A DNA stretch of 64,000 nucleotides from Toxorhynchites rutilus septentrionalis (GCF_029784135.1 NC_073744.1:27696981-27760980), one strand, 5' to 3'; positions 46,083-59,135 are shown, counted from the first letter of the stretch. The notes: generated by a model from the letters alone, not told the origin. A program made the numbers and translations.

Positions 46083-48175
46083 ATTTTATTCCACTTATAT
46101 TTATTTATTTACAATGATGCTACATCCATTGAAGAGATTGGATCTGATTCAGAGCATTGTTCCACCAATGCACTCGGTTCATAGCTGCAGTTCTTAAACT
46201 CCCGGCTGCACCGATCTTGCCAAGTCCTGCTCCACCTGGTCCAACCAGCTAGCTCGCTGGGTTCCTCTGCTTCTGGTTCCCACCGGATTCGATGTGAGCA
46301 TCATCTTTGCAGGGCTGCTGCCCGGCAATCTTGCAGCATGCCCTGCCCATCGCACTTGTCCAGCCTTGGTGGCTTTCTGGGTGCTGGGTTCGCCGTAGAG
46401 TTACGTTGCGAGTTCGTGGTTGATTCTTCTTCCTCATACTCTGTTTTCCTGTCGCCACCGTAAATTGTTCTGAGCACTCGACGTTCGAAAACACCAAGTG
46501 CTTGTCAATCCTCATGGTCGGAACGTACGGAGTCGGAGTTCGTTGGATCTTAAGGATTTGCGGAGCTCATAGTAGGCCCGACTTCCATTGGTTATGCGTG
46601 TTCGAATTTCACGGCTGTTGTCGTTGTCAGTTGTTATCAACGAACCAAGGTAGACAAATTCCTGTACCTCCTAAAGCTCGTCGCAGTCGATCACAACACT
46701 CCTACTAAGACGAATTCTGTTGCGATCAGTACCTCCTGCTAGCATGTATTTAGTCTAAGACGCATTGATCCTAAGCCCAATCAGTTCGCTTCGTGCTTCT
46801 CTCGGGTACACAAGTCCACTACCATCGCATGTGTTCTTCCAATTATGTCAACGTCATCGATGAATCAGATAAACTCCCCCCTATTCTACGCGGCGAATGA
46901 CGTGATATGGCTCAAGTCACGGGTTTCCCGAAGGCGAATGGGGTGACTATAGTTTGTCACTAGGTGAGATTTGAAATCGTGTTCACATATGTTATCGACT
47001 ATGGTATCAAATAAGAGCTAAAAAGTAAGGTGGCTTCCAGAATAAAGCGAGAAATTTTGTCATCTTACCTCATTCGCCGCGCAGAAAAAGGGGACAGACT
47101 AGACTTGTTAAAAAGGCATGTTGAAGCCCGCTCTCCGCATAACACCTTCCAGCGCCACCTTGAAGAGCAGACAAGAGAGTCCACCGCCTTGTCGAAGTCC
47201 GTTCAAACGATTCCGACAGATCGCCTGAGATCCGCACACTGCACCGCACACCGTTTATCGTTGCCTGAATCAATCTTGTCAGCTTTCTGGATAAATCGTG
47301 TTTGTCCTTGATTCTCCATAGTTGTCGTCGATCGATTGTATCATACGCGGCCTTGAAATCGACGAAGATGTGGTGCGTTGGGACCTGATACTCGCGGCAC
47401 TTTTTGAGAATCTACCGCAGTGTAAAAATCTGGTCCGTCGTCGAGGGTATGAGTCTGGCCTGATAACTTCCCACAAATCTACTCACTATTGGCGATAGAC
47501 GGCGAAAGTGGATCTGAAACAGAATTACGTAGTCAGCCATCAGGATCGTGATTGCACGGTAGTTCCCACAATCCAGCTTGTCATCTTTTTTATAGATAGG
47601 GCAGATTAGCCCAATCTTCTACTTCTCCGGTAGCTGCTCTGTGTCCCAGATCCTGACTATTAACCGGTGCATACACTCTACAAGTTTTCTCGAACCTCCC
47701 TTGAAGAGCTTCGCTACAAGACCATTCTTACCAGCTAATTTGTGGCTCCTTAGCTGATTAATGGCCTCCTTAACTTCACCCATCGTCGGAGGCGGTACGT
47801 CGTCATTGTTCACTGCACTGGTGTAGTCCTCATCAACGCCGTCTTGGTCTCCTGTCTGCGCGAAGTTCAGGTGTTCATCGTAGTGCTGCCTCCTTCCTTG
47901 TTCCTGCACATTTCGGCGCGCGACACAAAGCCTTTGTACGAGGCGTTTAGTTTCTTGAAGAACTTCCGCGATTATCGAGAACTCTTCACACTTTTTCTTG
48001 CATTGCCTTTGCTTAAGTCTGTCGTCAAACCATTCGTTCCGTTGTCCTCGTTGTTCATACCCGATAACGGTTCCTACTATGCTGTTAATTGCTGCTTCCA
48101 AAATGTTCCACCATTCATCGAGGGAGGCAGTTCGTCTACCCCCGGTAATGCAGCTTCAAGACGCTACGAGTATCG
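46083..48175 (-). mobile_element. LINE (non-LTR retrotransposon), 5'-truncated and decayed
   Basis: The minus strand reads as reverse transcriptase and its flanks in order. LDEWWNILEAAINS and RNEWFDDRLKQRQCKKKCEE come first (48150-48000). EVKEAINQLRSHKLAGKNGL and IGLICPIYKKDDKLDCGNYR follow. THHIFVDFKAAYDTIDRRQL (about 47390-47330) is a reverse-transcriptase core motif. Next is TKYMLAGGTDRNRIRLS, then EFVYLGSLITTDND (about 46650). The C-terminal RINHE- and WAGH-like region is frameshifted. Stops and frameshifts are frequent, and the 5' endonuclease part is missing. Confidence 0.85.
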
Positions 48176-48250
48176 TGCATGAAACGTTCGGCTCCTGCAG
48201 TCAATTCATGTATGTGTGTATCGTTAAAAAATTATCATTACCATTACTTA

Positions 48251-48969
48251 TTAGGTCTGCATGAAAAATTGACGAATTTTGGAGTTTACCCCTGCCATGA
48301 GGGTCAGAGCAGACTTGATGACGACCAATTTAGCTGCGTTTGTCCAAGATTTCCAAAAAATTTCTATAGACGTTACATGTTGTTGGTGCTGGGACAGCTC
48401 TCTCTTCACCTGAGCCCAACACCGCTCGATGGGACGTAACTCTGGTGGTTTCGGTAGGTTCGAAAAAGACATACCTGGAAATTGTTTAAAGTCTTCTAGG
48501 ACATACGTTTCATCGTCCATTATCACGCATGGAAACATCGTCAGATATTCGCGATAAAGCTTATGGGCGCGAGTTTTGGCCGTCGTATTCTGCTTATCAT
48601 TACGGCTCGTCACAGTTGACGGCACCTTGACAGAATTCATACTTTCATGTCGGTGCTTAAAAGTGTGCATGAATGTTGACGACATTTTACGAGCAATGGT
48701 ACGTTCAGAGAGATCTGGTCTCGTCCGTAATAACTGCATCCTTGTGGTTGGTTTCTCAGATCCATTTTTGTTCTACTTTCCTTCTTCCTAACTGTTGTCA
48801 AGCGAGTATCGAACGATTTTGAAACACTGTGAATAGTGCTCGGAGGGAATCCAAGTTTTTTGACAAGTTTGCTCATCGGAAGATCCGAATTTTCATTTTC
48901 TTTCGACGCAATTTTACACTGAACGCTTGCTATATAAACAAATGTTCTACTTTCAGATAGAACAGACAT
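48251..48969 (-). pseudogene. ITmD37E transposase with core deletion
   Basis: The N-terminal HTH (LPMSKLVKKLGFPPSTIHSV) sits in one frame (48969-48637) and the rest in another (48739-48251). After CVIMDDETYVLEDFKQFPG the frame jumps to PKPPELRPIERCWAQV. The second catalytic Asp and its surroundings are therefore deleted, although the Glu of RPIERCW is kept, unlike copies 1 and 3. The C-terminus is readable to RQFFMQT. Confidence 0.85.
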
Positions 48970-49076
48970 ACGTCCATCACTCTGAAAAATGTTTCACTCA
49001 TTGTTGGTGTATTTTCGAAGCCGTCTATCTGTGTGTGTGTTTAGGGGTGTCCAGATTTTGTCGCGAACAAGTCTTA

Positions 49077-51120
49077 CTCGACCTGAAGGATGAATCTTTG
49101 CTCTTTGATCCACCTTTGACAGAACGTTAAGAACGCTATTTTCCAGCCTACTTAACTAGTTGTTATAATGTCGCCAGTTAGTAGGCGCAATTTGCGTCGG
49201 CGGCATTGAACTCTGTGTTCCGTTATTGTGAAGCGAAAACGACAATGGAATTCAGGTGAAATAAACACATCTTCGAAAAAAAAAATTTCAGATGAAAATC
49301 AGCTTTTCCACATCGAATGTGTATTCTATGTAATATACTCTACATACATTATTGTAAACAGGGAGCATCCTGCATTATTTAGAAAATGCAAGATGGAATA
49401 AACTGAAAATCAATTGTATTTTTCGCCTCCCAAAGCTCAATGTTGTCAACGCGATTAGTCTTCAAATGTTCTAATATTTTAATGTTTAGAAATTATATTT
49501 TTAGTGTAGTTTCAAAGTGTCGTAGGATTTCGGACAGTAATAATATCAACTAAATTTTTTTTTCATGTGTTCAGAATTGCGCATCGAAACGATTATATTT
49601 TTCTCTTGATAACCTAGTTATATATAAAAAAAGAGACAAAGCGCGAGTGTGTTGTGTTATCCGCATATCAATTCTTTTCAAGTAGTTTTACTCATTAGCC
49701 ACTCATCATTAGACTAGGTAGTGTACTGATTGGCTATTACTCTCGTATTGATTCCAAGTAATTTAAAAAAAAACGCTCTCGGATTCCGAAAAAGAAAACG
49801 GCCAAAGCTAACACTAAATTGATCACCGTAGGTATCGTTCATATTATTTGTATCTCAATCGATTCACTATTTTCTCTCCTAAATTTTGCTGTTGGATTAT
49901 TGAAAGTTTGCAAACTCTAGACTCTAGAGCGATTTTTCTTCGCAGTAATATCTATTGCTGTTTTAAAGTAGTGGAATCTTTCTCTTCCTTCATACTGTCT
50001 ATCATTATTCAGTAGCAACAAACATGAAGCATCAGAACCAAACTATTGACAAAACTTCTTGTGATACTCGACCCGTCTGTTTTATTTTAAATATCCCTTC
50101 TAAATAATAATGCTATCTAAAGTGTTTGCCTATTTTAATGCATTAGCTACTTCCTCCTGTAATTTCATTTGTTTATTGTGCTTATAAGTTGTCTATCCTT
50201 TTATTCATCACATTCAGCTTAGAATTGGTCACTTCGTCAGTTATAACCCTGCGACAAACCGTCCCCTCCCCCTTTTTTGTTACCCATGATCTGTGTTGTC
50301 TTTGTGGCTGTACTCAAAAACCAACATATTTAGTCAATGACAACCCACCTCTCTGCGCTATTATAATTAAGCTCACGTAGACTGAATCAGAATCGCCAAC
50401 ACCGGTGTCAGAGCGGCAAATTTGCATCGGTCGGTGGGTCTTCGACAGAATGAGAGGGAGAGAGTAAGTGAATGAATCTGGGTTACACAATAAATTATCG
50501 TTTTAAGCGTGTTGAGCTTGATCCGATGGGTTATACCGGCATTTCAAGTAGTGCAAAATTAGTGTTCGAACTTCAGGCGAGGTTAAGGTTGTGCAGTTTC
50601 TCGACTGATTTGTAGCAGACTGATGTTCAAATAGAAAAATAAGGTCATCTGTGTGTTATCAATATCAAATCACATGTATCCGTTGTAAACTATTCTTTCA
50701 AAGTCCTTACTTGAATAATAGATGATTTTATCAGACAAGGGACGTAATCGATCGCATACGGCATGCAAAGGGCGAAGTAGATGATTCAAAAGTGACGAAC
50801 CACGCTCAGAAATACTGAAAAAAATTGAAGACGATGAACTGCCAGCATGGAGACTAAGCTCGATCGTTATAAGAAAATGGGAATGAGATGGCAGAAGCAG
50901 CTGTTTCCTAAAAATATCTGGTATCTGACAATACCTAGCTTTTTTTTTTGGCTTCTAAAAAGTACGATATTAATTTGGGAGTCATTTTTATGCAACAAAA
51001 CCGCGATTTTAGAGCGCCGACAGAAAATTTTGTGCAAATTCGTTGAAAATGGAACAAGTTGATACATTTTTCACGTTCACGTTTTCGTTTTGTCGTTCTA
51101 TTTAGGATCTACTGTGTCAG
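49077..51120. other. Intergenic or intronic DNA, nothing recognised
   Basis: AT-rich, no supported coding region, no element ends. If the candidate exon at 61899 belongs to the transporter gene, this would be intron. Confidence 0.4.
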
Positions 51121-51610
51121 ATCATGTATTTTTTTCTATATTAATGAAAAAACTACAATGGTGTTTTTGATGAAAATTCTTATTTACAAATTTTCTTTGT
51201 CTATATAAGTCAATAAAGTCTATAAATAAAAAGTCACAGAAGGGTTGTGTCCGAGACACGACCGCATATTTGACGTAGGATTCCGTTAGGCTATCTGTTG
51301 ATTTTGGATATGTTTGAAGAATTACATCGTTAACTCTTTGATGATGATCTGGAGGCCCTGAAAAGGGCCGTTTTGTTTGGTTGTTGGATATTGTTTGTTC
51401 ACTCCACCAGTGTATACCGAGTGATGATGATAGAAGGATGGTAAACAGTTGTTGGATGGTACGTATCAGATAAAAGATACCGAACGACGAACGACGATAT
51501 ATGATGAAAACCATCCTCTGTGATCCTAGACGAGATGCCTCCTGTGTTATGTATGGATGAAATGAAGAGAAAAAAAAACTCACCAATGTGATATAAGATA
51601 ATTACCAATA
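51121..51610 (-). repeat. Repeat-like block carrying a histone-type 3' stem-loop
   Basis: The block around 51230-51560 feels familiar as a recurrent mosquito sequence, but this is an impression only. A 154-codon minus-strand frame across it matches no histone or other domain and is probably chance. The block contains the stem-loop at 51354-51369 in minus orientation. Confidence 0.4.
51354..51369 (-). terminator. Perfect histone-mRNA 3' stem-loop, without histone gene
   Basis: On the minus strand this reads GGCCCTTTTCAGGGCC: a six-base-pair stem with TTTC loop, matching the metazoan histone 3' processing element (GGYYYT-TTTC-ARRRCC type). The preceding AACAAAAC resembles the A-rich leader usually found 5' of the element, and AAAGAG (about 25 bases downstream) could serve as a U7-binding-like purine block. 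No histone coding frame lies in the 500 bp upstream on that strand. Confidence 0.65.
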
Positions 51611-52372
51611 CCGAACACAATTATAATTTTTTTCTCATCAGTAAAAATATGTTACTTTAATATAGAGAAAACATATTTGAAATGGAAAAGGTAATTTTCT
51701 TTTATGACTTTTACTTTCCGAGTGTTTATTTAACCCAATCCGAATTTGAATTGGACTAACAACACCTAATATAACAACAACACTACCTATATGTAGAGCA
51801 TATGGGAAATCACTTTTTCAAATATTTCTTCACTTTTCCAATTTTTCTTGCCGTATAAGCTTTCCTTGGGTGAAAATAAAGACAACAAAACAGACAGCTT
51901 AAACCAAACGACCCGTTCTCGAGCGGGAACACCTTGGTTTGTATTTTTGAAAATTGAAATAAATCGTTTCATATATCAAGTCATTTTTAACACAACTACT
52001 ACCATATACAATTTTACACTTACACTTGTGCTAAATTTTTCATAATACACGATCGGTCATTGATGTTTTTGAGGTTAACGGGCAGCGGCAACTATATTAT
52101 CACCGTTTTTTCGACTGTTTGAATAGTCTACTTTTTATCAAAGGTAAATATGTGTTCTCCCTTATGTAAAGAATATGTTATCTGAAGATGGAGATGATTA
52201 CTTGCCTAGTTTCCGTGACCTTATAAAGGGTTGAATCGTAATAAAATGATCATGAATGAGGATGGATGTTGAACGTTTTAGGTTCGATTCTCGTTGTTGA
52301 GAACGCAAACAACCATCAGAATTTGACCCAGCGTTATTGACTAATTATTGCTTCTTTCCTCTATTATAGAGG
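51611..52372. other. Intergenic or intronic DNA, nothing recognised
   Basis: No supported gene. GGTTCGATTCTCG near 52282 is B-box-like and could be a decayed SINE, but no A box was found in place. Confidence 0.35.
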
Positions 52373-53362
52373 CTCTAGGACAGCTATACTCAACCTGCGG
52401 CCCACCAGGCTATTTTAGTTGGCCCGCCAGGCCCGTTATTATTTTGTATGTGTAACAATCACGAAAACTTAAGAAATAATTTAGGAAACATGAGATGAGA
52501 ATAACGAATGCAATTGCAGCATCCCATCTACGGACAATGTGGATAGAGATAGTATTGCAATGTTAGCTCCCCCGTATTCTATACATTGAATATAAACAAG
52601 CCATTCGTGATTTCATAACTCATCAGTCACAGTATTCACAATTTATCAGTCATCTAGCTAGCGACCAGAGGGTAGCGAAACTTTCGAAAAACTTTTCTCA
52701 ACGCCTAGTGATTAGTTGAGAATTTCAAATTAGTCGTTTTCAAGGCTAGAGGCGAATGAACTGACGAATTGAAAAGCCCCTATAGTTCAAAAAAACTTCA
52801 TCATCATCATCTTCATCATTCAAGTCGTCTCGCTCCATCCAACAAACAGCAGTCTTTCTCAATGCCGATGTCACACACAATGGTTTTGCTCGTTTCTAAG
52901 GAAGAATGAATGATAGATATCGCATTGTATGGTGCAATTTTGTTCGATGGGGGCACCGCGTTGATTTGCCGTCTGGTGAAGAGTGCCTCTGTATTTTTGC
53001 ATCACATCATATTTTTGTCAGTTGTTCAAAGTGATATGTCAATCACTTCATTCGAAAGATAAAAGATGTATGAGTAATGCTGCTTACTAATTGACCCAAA
53101 AACATGTCGTTGGCTGTCAGCGCAAGTTCTTTAAATAATGTGTTTGCCCTGGCCAATCTCAGTTTCAATTTTGCTATTGGCGATCTAACGTACAAATCTA
53201 CACCTAGGCGGCGCTGCGGTGAAAGTGATGATGATTTTAAATTTTGAAATGTGAGTTTATGGAATGTTTGTAGTTCTTTCCATAAATTACAATGTTATAA
53301 TCATAAAACAATATTTTATTGCGATGAGTTTGGAAGAAATTTAATTCTGCCCAATTTAATAT

Positions 53363-53673
53363 TGTTGAGGCAACGGCTCAAGAGTGCCAGGATATGGCTT
53401 GGCCCTACAGGATTGGCAGCGACTCACCACTTCAACGATCACTTGGTCATCGACGGACCAAATTCACACAAAATCGTTTCGTTTGCAGATTGAATAAACA
53501 CGTCTGGATAGATTGGACTATTGATAACGACTGAATATTTATTTCTAGTTATAAGATTACAGTGCGTAGTGTTCTAGGTGTAAGTGTGCAGTTTGAACGA
53601 AACAATCGATATTCGCATTGCGATTAGTTGGCCTAATCGGAACTGGATTCTGCAGCTGTGACGATCCTGAACA
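53363..53673 (-). repeat. 3' LTR of the BEL/Pao element
   Basis: In element orientation this is the downstream LTR. It lacks the TGGA present in the other LTR after CTTGG and has G instead of A in TGTTGAGG. Confidence 0.95.
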
Positions 53674-53822
53674 TCGCCGCCACCTTGAAATGCTCAATTT
53701 CAAAAAACCTAATGCTATAATTTATAGTATGTAACAAAATTCAAGTAAAGAGTTCAACTAAAGATTGATCTTTGCTCAACAATATGTGCACTAATTCATT
53801 CTACTTCTTGACGTTTCTACTG

Positions 53823-56701
53823 TCATTCTCCTCGTATTGGTGGTTGATATCTGTCATCTCGGTCGGTGTCATTCCGCCTTTCGTCGTCTCTAATAACAGT
53901 ATCTGAGTCTCGATCATAGCCAGGAAGCAGGCAAATTTTTGTTATCGGCCGCTTGACTATACCACGGGGCGTTTTCAAGGTCACCACACGAATAAGCTGA
54001 TCGTGGCCAGGATGGACATCGACAATGCGAGCGAGTGGCCATTTCACAGGATGCTGTTGTTCGTCGACGAGGATCACGAGCCGACCTGGATGGAACGCGT
54101 CGTTCGGCTTGTTGTTTTTGAACGAAAGCTGCAACTCTTGCAAATACTCGCTGCGCCAATGATGCCAAAATTTTTGGTATAGCCGTTGAGTTGCTTGATG
54201 ACGGTCGAGAATGCTCACAGAGATCTTCGTCAGATCCAGCTCAGGTACCGCGTGCATGGTTGACCCAATTAGAAAGTGGGCAGGAGTTAGGCAAGCTAGG
54301 TCGTTTGGATCCTCTGAGAGTGGCACCAAAGGACGACTATTCATTGCTGCTTCTACTTGGGTCAGCAGTGTCGACATTTCTTCGAACGAGAGACGAGAAT
54401 TCCCTAGCTGCTTGTACAAATGGGCTTTGGTGACTTTTACCGCCGCTTCCCAAAGTCCACCAAAATGAGGCGCCTTAGGTGGACACAGATGCCAGTTGAT
54501 AGCTTCCTTCGTGCAGAAGGAGTGGATCTCTTCGGCATTGTTCCGCAGCAGTCGATGGATCTCCTCGAGCTCATTTTTCGCACCTTCGAAATTTTTTCCG
54601 TTGTCGGAGTAGACATCAGATGGTCGACCCCGACGGGACACGAATCTGCGGAACGCTGCTAGGAATGCTGCTGTCGACAGGTCTCCGACCAGTTCGATGT
54701 GAACTGCCTTTATGCTAAAGCACACGAAGATGCAAATGTACGCCTTTGCTGATAGGGCTCGCTTGTGGATTGCTCTCAAGTATACAGGTCCGGCGAAATC
54801 TACGCCGGCGATGCTGAATGGTCGAGCAGGTCGGATACGATGAATTGGAAGTTGTCCTAGTTGCTGGGTTTGTGGAACGGGATTTGCTCGGGTGCATCGG
54901 AAGCAGGCACGTATGACGCATTGAACTAACTGTCGCCCGCGGATGGGCCAAAATGTTTCACGCATGGAGGCCAGGGTGAGGCGGCCGCCACCGTGAATTA
55001 GTCGTAGGTGGTGAAGTATAGTGAGAAGACGTGTATAGGGGTGAGGATTAGGTAGGAGGATGGGATGCTTTGTTATGTATGGCTGCTCTAGCAAATTCAA
55101 TCTACCTCCCACTCTGATGATGCCTTCTGGGTCGAGTATGGGGCAAAGACGGCGAATTGGCGATTTTTTGGAAACTGCATTGCTGCTGCGGAGGTCTTTT
55201 AATTCTTCCTTAAATCCATCGAACTGGGCTAGCTTTACGAGTACTGATTCGGCAGCGGCAAACTCATCTCGTGTAAGTAGTTTGCTGTGGAGTGGACTAC
55301 TACTAGAGGGTTGTGTTCGAATTTTCTCACGACAGTGGCGGACAAATCGAAGGCAGTATGCAGTGATGCTAACCATTCCTGTATACGTCGAGAAGCGATC
55401 AAAGTAGGGATTTACGCGAGATTCGTTTCTGATTGCTGCGGCCACTACGGCTTTACGACGCTCTTTCCCGTCTTCAGGGTACTCTGGTACTCTTTGACAT
55501 GGCCATTGTTGTGTGGGTAGGAATAGCCATTTCGGTCCGTACTTCCATTCCTGGCATTTAATGAAATCGTCAATCTCCATGCCTCTGGATACCAAGTCAG
55601 CTGGATTTTGTTTGCCGGCTACGTGGTTCCAGTGTGCCCCGATGGTTGCTGACTGGATGGCAGAAACGCGATTAGCCACGAATGTCTTCCAACAGTTGGG
55701 TGGAGCGCGGATCCATTGAAGCGTTACTGTGGAGTCACACCAGAAGTAGGAATCAGAAATTTCGATGTGGAGTGCATCGGTTATTTTAGCGTGAAGTTTC
55801 GTTGCCAGATCGGCTGCACAAAGCTCTAACCGTGGAAGGCTGATGCGTTTCAGGGGAGCGACCCGTGATTTGGATGCTAGTAGATGAACAGCTACATTGC
55901 CCTCGGTATCTACTGATCGAGCGTACGTGCATGCACCGTATGCTGCTTCTGACGCGTCTGAGAATGTGTGCAACTGGATGTTGGCATTTGGAAGCAGAGC
56001 GTAGCGTGGTACACGGAACTCGGATAGTCTCGGCAGCTGTTTTGTGTAGTTTTCCCACTTCTCAGTGATCGATTTTGAAACTTCGTCATCCCAGCCGTAA
56101 GGCTGCAACCACAGGAGATGCATCATAATTTTTGCACGAATGACCACAGGTGAGACAATTCCCAAAGGGTCAAAAAGCTGAGAGATTCCGGAAAAGATGG
56201 CTCTCTTCGTGATAGGTCCTTGTAGTGGTCGCAGTGCGGACTCGAATCGGAATACATCCGCCTCGGGCATCCAGCTGATTCCCAGCGTCTTTATCGTGTC
56301 ATCCTTGTTGAATTGGATCGCAGATTGCGTTCCGATTTGGTCAGGTTCGAGCCCCTGCAATACTTCGAGCTTGTTGGAAGTCCATTTCCTCAAGGAGAAT
56401 CCACCCTTTGCCATAAGTTCTCCCAGTTCGGTCCTCAATTGAATTGCTTCAGGAATAGTTTGAGCTCCACTGATCAAATCATCAACATAAAATCCTTTCC
56501 TGAGTGCTGGTCCTCCCAGTGGAAAGACATCTCCTTCATCATTGGCTAGCTGCACTAAAGTGCGTGTAGCTAGGAAAGCAGACGGTGCCATGCCGTAGGT
56601 TACGGTCAGAAGACGATAGGTTTGCACCTTCTCAGTTTTGTCAAATCTGAACAGTATTTGCTGCAGCGATGTGTCGTCAGGATGATGAAGAACCTGGCGT
56701 T
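53823..56701 (-). pseudogene. BEL/Pao pol: reverse transcriptase, RNase H and integrase
   Basis: An open frame of 934 codons (56627-53823) follows a nonsense codon at 56699-56701. The stop is a TAA in place of the Tyr codon of the EKMYRQ reverse-transcriptase motif. Domains in order: reverse transcriptase with FYVDDLISGA (about residue 45), RNase H region (HTFSDASEAAYGACTYA, about 215), and an integrase zinc-binding domain (HHLRLIHGG ... CVIRACFRC, about 540-580). The integrase core follows with VDFAGPVYL, YSDNGKNFEGAKNEL and HFGGLWEAAVKV (the DDE triad). The C-terminal tail contains HPGRLVILVDE. Everything downstream of the stop is open, which suggests a young lesion. Confidence 0.92.
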
Positions 56702-58279
56702 ACATTTTTTCAACGTCACCTACCACTGCCACTGGGAATGTTCGGAAACGAAGACTGATGGAAAGCAGGTCATCCTGCACTACAGGTCCCACAAGAAGTG
56801 CCTCATTCAATGAGTAACCTGAAGACATCTTGGCTGAAGCATTAAAAACGACACGTACTTTTGTCGTTGTGCTGGCCTCCTTCAGCACAGGGTGATGGGG
56901 AAGATTGCAACTTTGCATTGGCACACAGCATACACGCTTCTCTGGTTTCGTTAAAGTGATTGCTGATAATAGCGATGTTTCTTCGGAAGTGGTCGCATTA
57001 GTTTGCACGGTGGACCTAGGTGAACTTGACGATGACGAATCGACGTTGGAACGGATGGAACTCTCAGTGTACGCAGCATGAATTAATGAATGGTGACGAT
57101 TCTGGCAAACCTTACAGTTATATTTTGAAACACAATTCCGGGCGAAATGATCTCTGCTGAAACAGTTGAGACAAAGTCGTTTGGAGTTGAGTATATTCAG
57201 CTTCTCTGAGATCGGCAGCTTCTCGAATTTATTGCACTTTACTAGCGGATGACGTTGATTGCAGGCGTGACATTTCAACGACGAACTTTCTACAACAGCA
57301 TGGGAGGAAACTTTCGTTGGGAACGGCTTTCTGGGATACAAAACTTGAGTCTGCATAGACGCTGGTTGATGATGTTGATTCACCGAGATCGATTCGAGGA
57401 CCCGCATACGACGCTGAAGAAATTCGATGAGATGTTTGTAGGTAACGGAATTCAAAGTAGACGCATAATCCTCCCAAACTTTCAGTGTATCGTCGTGAAG
57501 TCGCGTACATAATATATGTTCCAGGATGGTGCTCCACGCATCAACAGCTTCACCCAACTGACCGAGAATTTTCACATGCCTTTCGAAGTCGTCGACTATG
57601 GCATGCAGAGCGGACGCAGATTCTCGCTTCATCTTTGGACAGTCCAACAAGGTTTGCAAGTGGCGCTTTTTGAGGAGGTATTCGTTCGCATAACGACTTA
57701 CCAGAGCATCCCAAGCCAAAGGATAATTGGCTGTGCTGATGCCTATCGATTCAATAAGTTGGGCTGCTTCACCTTTGACAGCAGCCCTTAAATAGTAAAA
57801 TTTTTGGATGTCCGCCACATCCGCATTGTTGTGTATTAGTGCTAGAAAAGTGTCGTGGAAAGCTAGCCAGTCTTTGTAGTCACCCGAAAACTCGGGCAAA
57901 GAGATAGTTGGCAGTTTCAGACCCTTTAGAGTGGAAGGAGCCCCAGTAGTAGTAGTTTGAGGATTGTTTGCGTGCATGACAGTAAGAGTGGGAAGCTTAG
58001 AGCGTAGAAAAGCTTTTATTTTAAAGAGCAGCGATTCAAAATTAGAACGATAAGACAAATTGTTCACCATATCTTCATTGTCTTCCTCCATCTCCTCCAA
58101 TCCGGATTGCGCATCCTCCAACCCCTTCCAGATCACGTCCAAGTTCTCCAGCCTTACTTCCACCTCGAGCATGTCCCGTTCCTCCTGGTATTCCGTCTGA
58201 AAAGCTCCGCACGGTCAAGCGAGGCGAGTAGGATAGCGCGACGGGATATTAAAACTTGCTTCCTCTGAGCATCAGCCAT
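56702..58279 (-). pseudogene. BEL/Pao gag joined to the start of reverse transcriptase; protease missing
   Basis: Gag starts at ATG 58279 (MADAQRKQVLISRRAILLAS). A one-base loss near 58200 shifts the frame into MLEVEVRLENLDVIWKGLED and a capsid-like region (LPTISLPEFSGDYKDWLAFH). Zinc knuckles follow: CHACNQRHPLVKC, CLNCFSRDHFARNC (C-x2-C-x4-H-x4-C) and CKVCQNRHHSLIH. After LLSAITLTKPEKR the frame runs directly to NLPHHPVLKEASTTTKVRVV, the reverse-transcriptase N-terminus. The protease and its neighbours, normally found between, are deleted. Confidence 0.9.
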
Positions 58280-59135
58280 GATGCTGATGGTCCGACGTCT
58301 GGTATGGCAGCGAAATCTGGCAAACAAAAGACCAGGAAGCACCGGCGTAGGAAAATAATACACTTGGAGAGCTTCTCACCTGACAAAGGCAAAGAATTTG
58401 CCTTGTATATTTATAGTACGCAGCAACACAGCGGAACGCCAACGAAATATTTGCTCCACAGATCACGGAATAATTCTACTGGAAGGTAGAGGTCGTCAAC
58501 ACGTATCCACTACTTGCACAGCATGCACAGAAACTTCAGGATTCACAACTGGTTGTCGTCGGAATTTGGAACTGGCAGTGTCCAATTTAGGATTACGTAG
58601 AACCACGGCGTGGTTGGGTATCGTCGGCAACTAGCAGGAAAATGTTGACCGCTCGACGTAGGAGCAGATTGAAGAAGGCGGATGTTCACTTCCACCGCAG
58701 CAGATCGATTAGCAGCGAATCAGCATGCACATGCAAAATAGAAAATCTAAAAGCACCCGAAATACAAAGAAGGGCAATTGGACCTGCAATTACCTTCTGC
58801 CTGATCTAATCAGGCCTGGAATTTTCATAAATCAGGAACCAGAACGGGAATAATTGCTGATATTCAATGATCCAGATCGATGTGGTAATGATGGCGGTTG
58901 GCGCTACTCCAGTTCACAATAGGAGGCCTTTGTTCCTATTCAGGTCAATACGCAGGATGGCGATGGTATTCAAATTGTTCCACTTAAAAGGACACAATGA
59001 AGTTCTTTGTTCCGAGCGTGGCGTCCAAAATGGCGAGTCGAACGGGAACTCGTTGTTCCGGGGCGTAATGATAGAAACAGTCGGCGACTTTTCACTCACG
59101 TAAATGCCGCTATCCTGGTCACGGCACCAAATTTA

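Larger units (their letters stand above)
46006..49074 (-). mobile_element. ITmD37E-type element (copy 4) interrupted by a LINE
   Basis: The left end AGGCTTGTTCGCGACAATAT and the inverted right end AGACTTGTTCGCGACAAAAT are followed on both sides by CTGGACACC, and TA flanks both ends (46004-46005 and 49075-49076). The transposase remnant lies next to the right end. About 2.1 kb of LINE sequence fills the gap between the transposase C-terminus and the left terminal repeat. Removing it leaves an element of about 970 bp. Confidence 0.85.

Noticed and set aside
51122..51586. 154-codon minus-strand frame
   Set aside because: No domain, contains the histone-type stem-loop and repeat-like sequence; it does not encode a histone.
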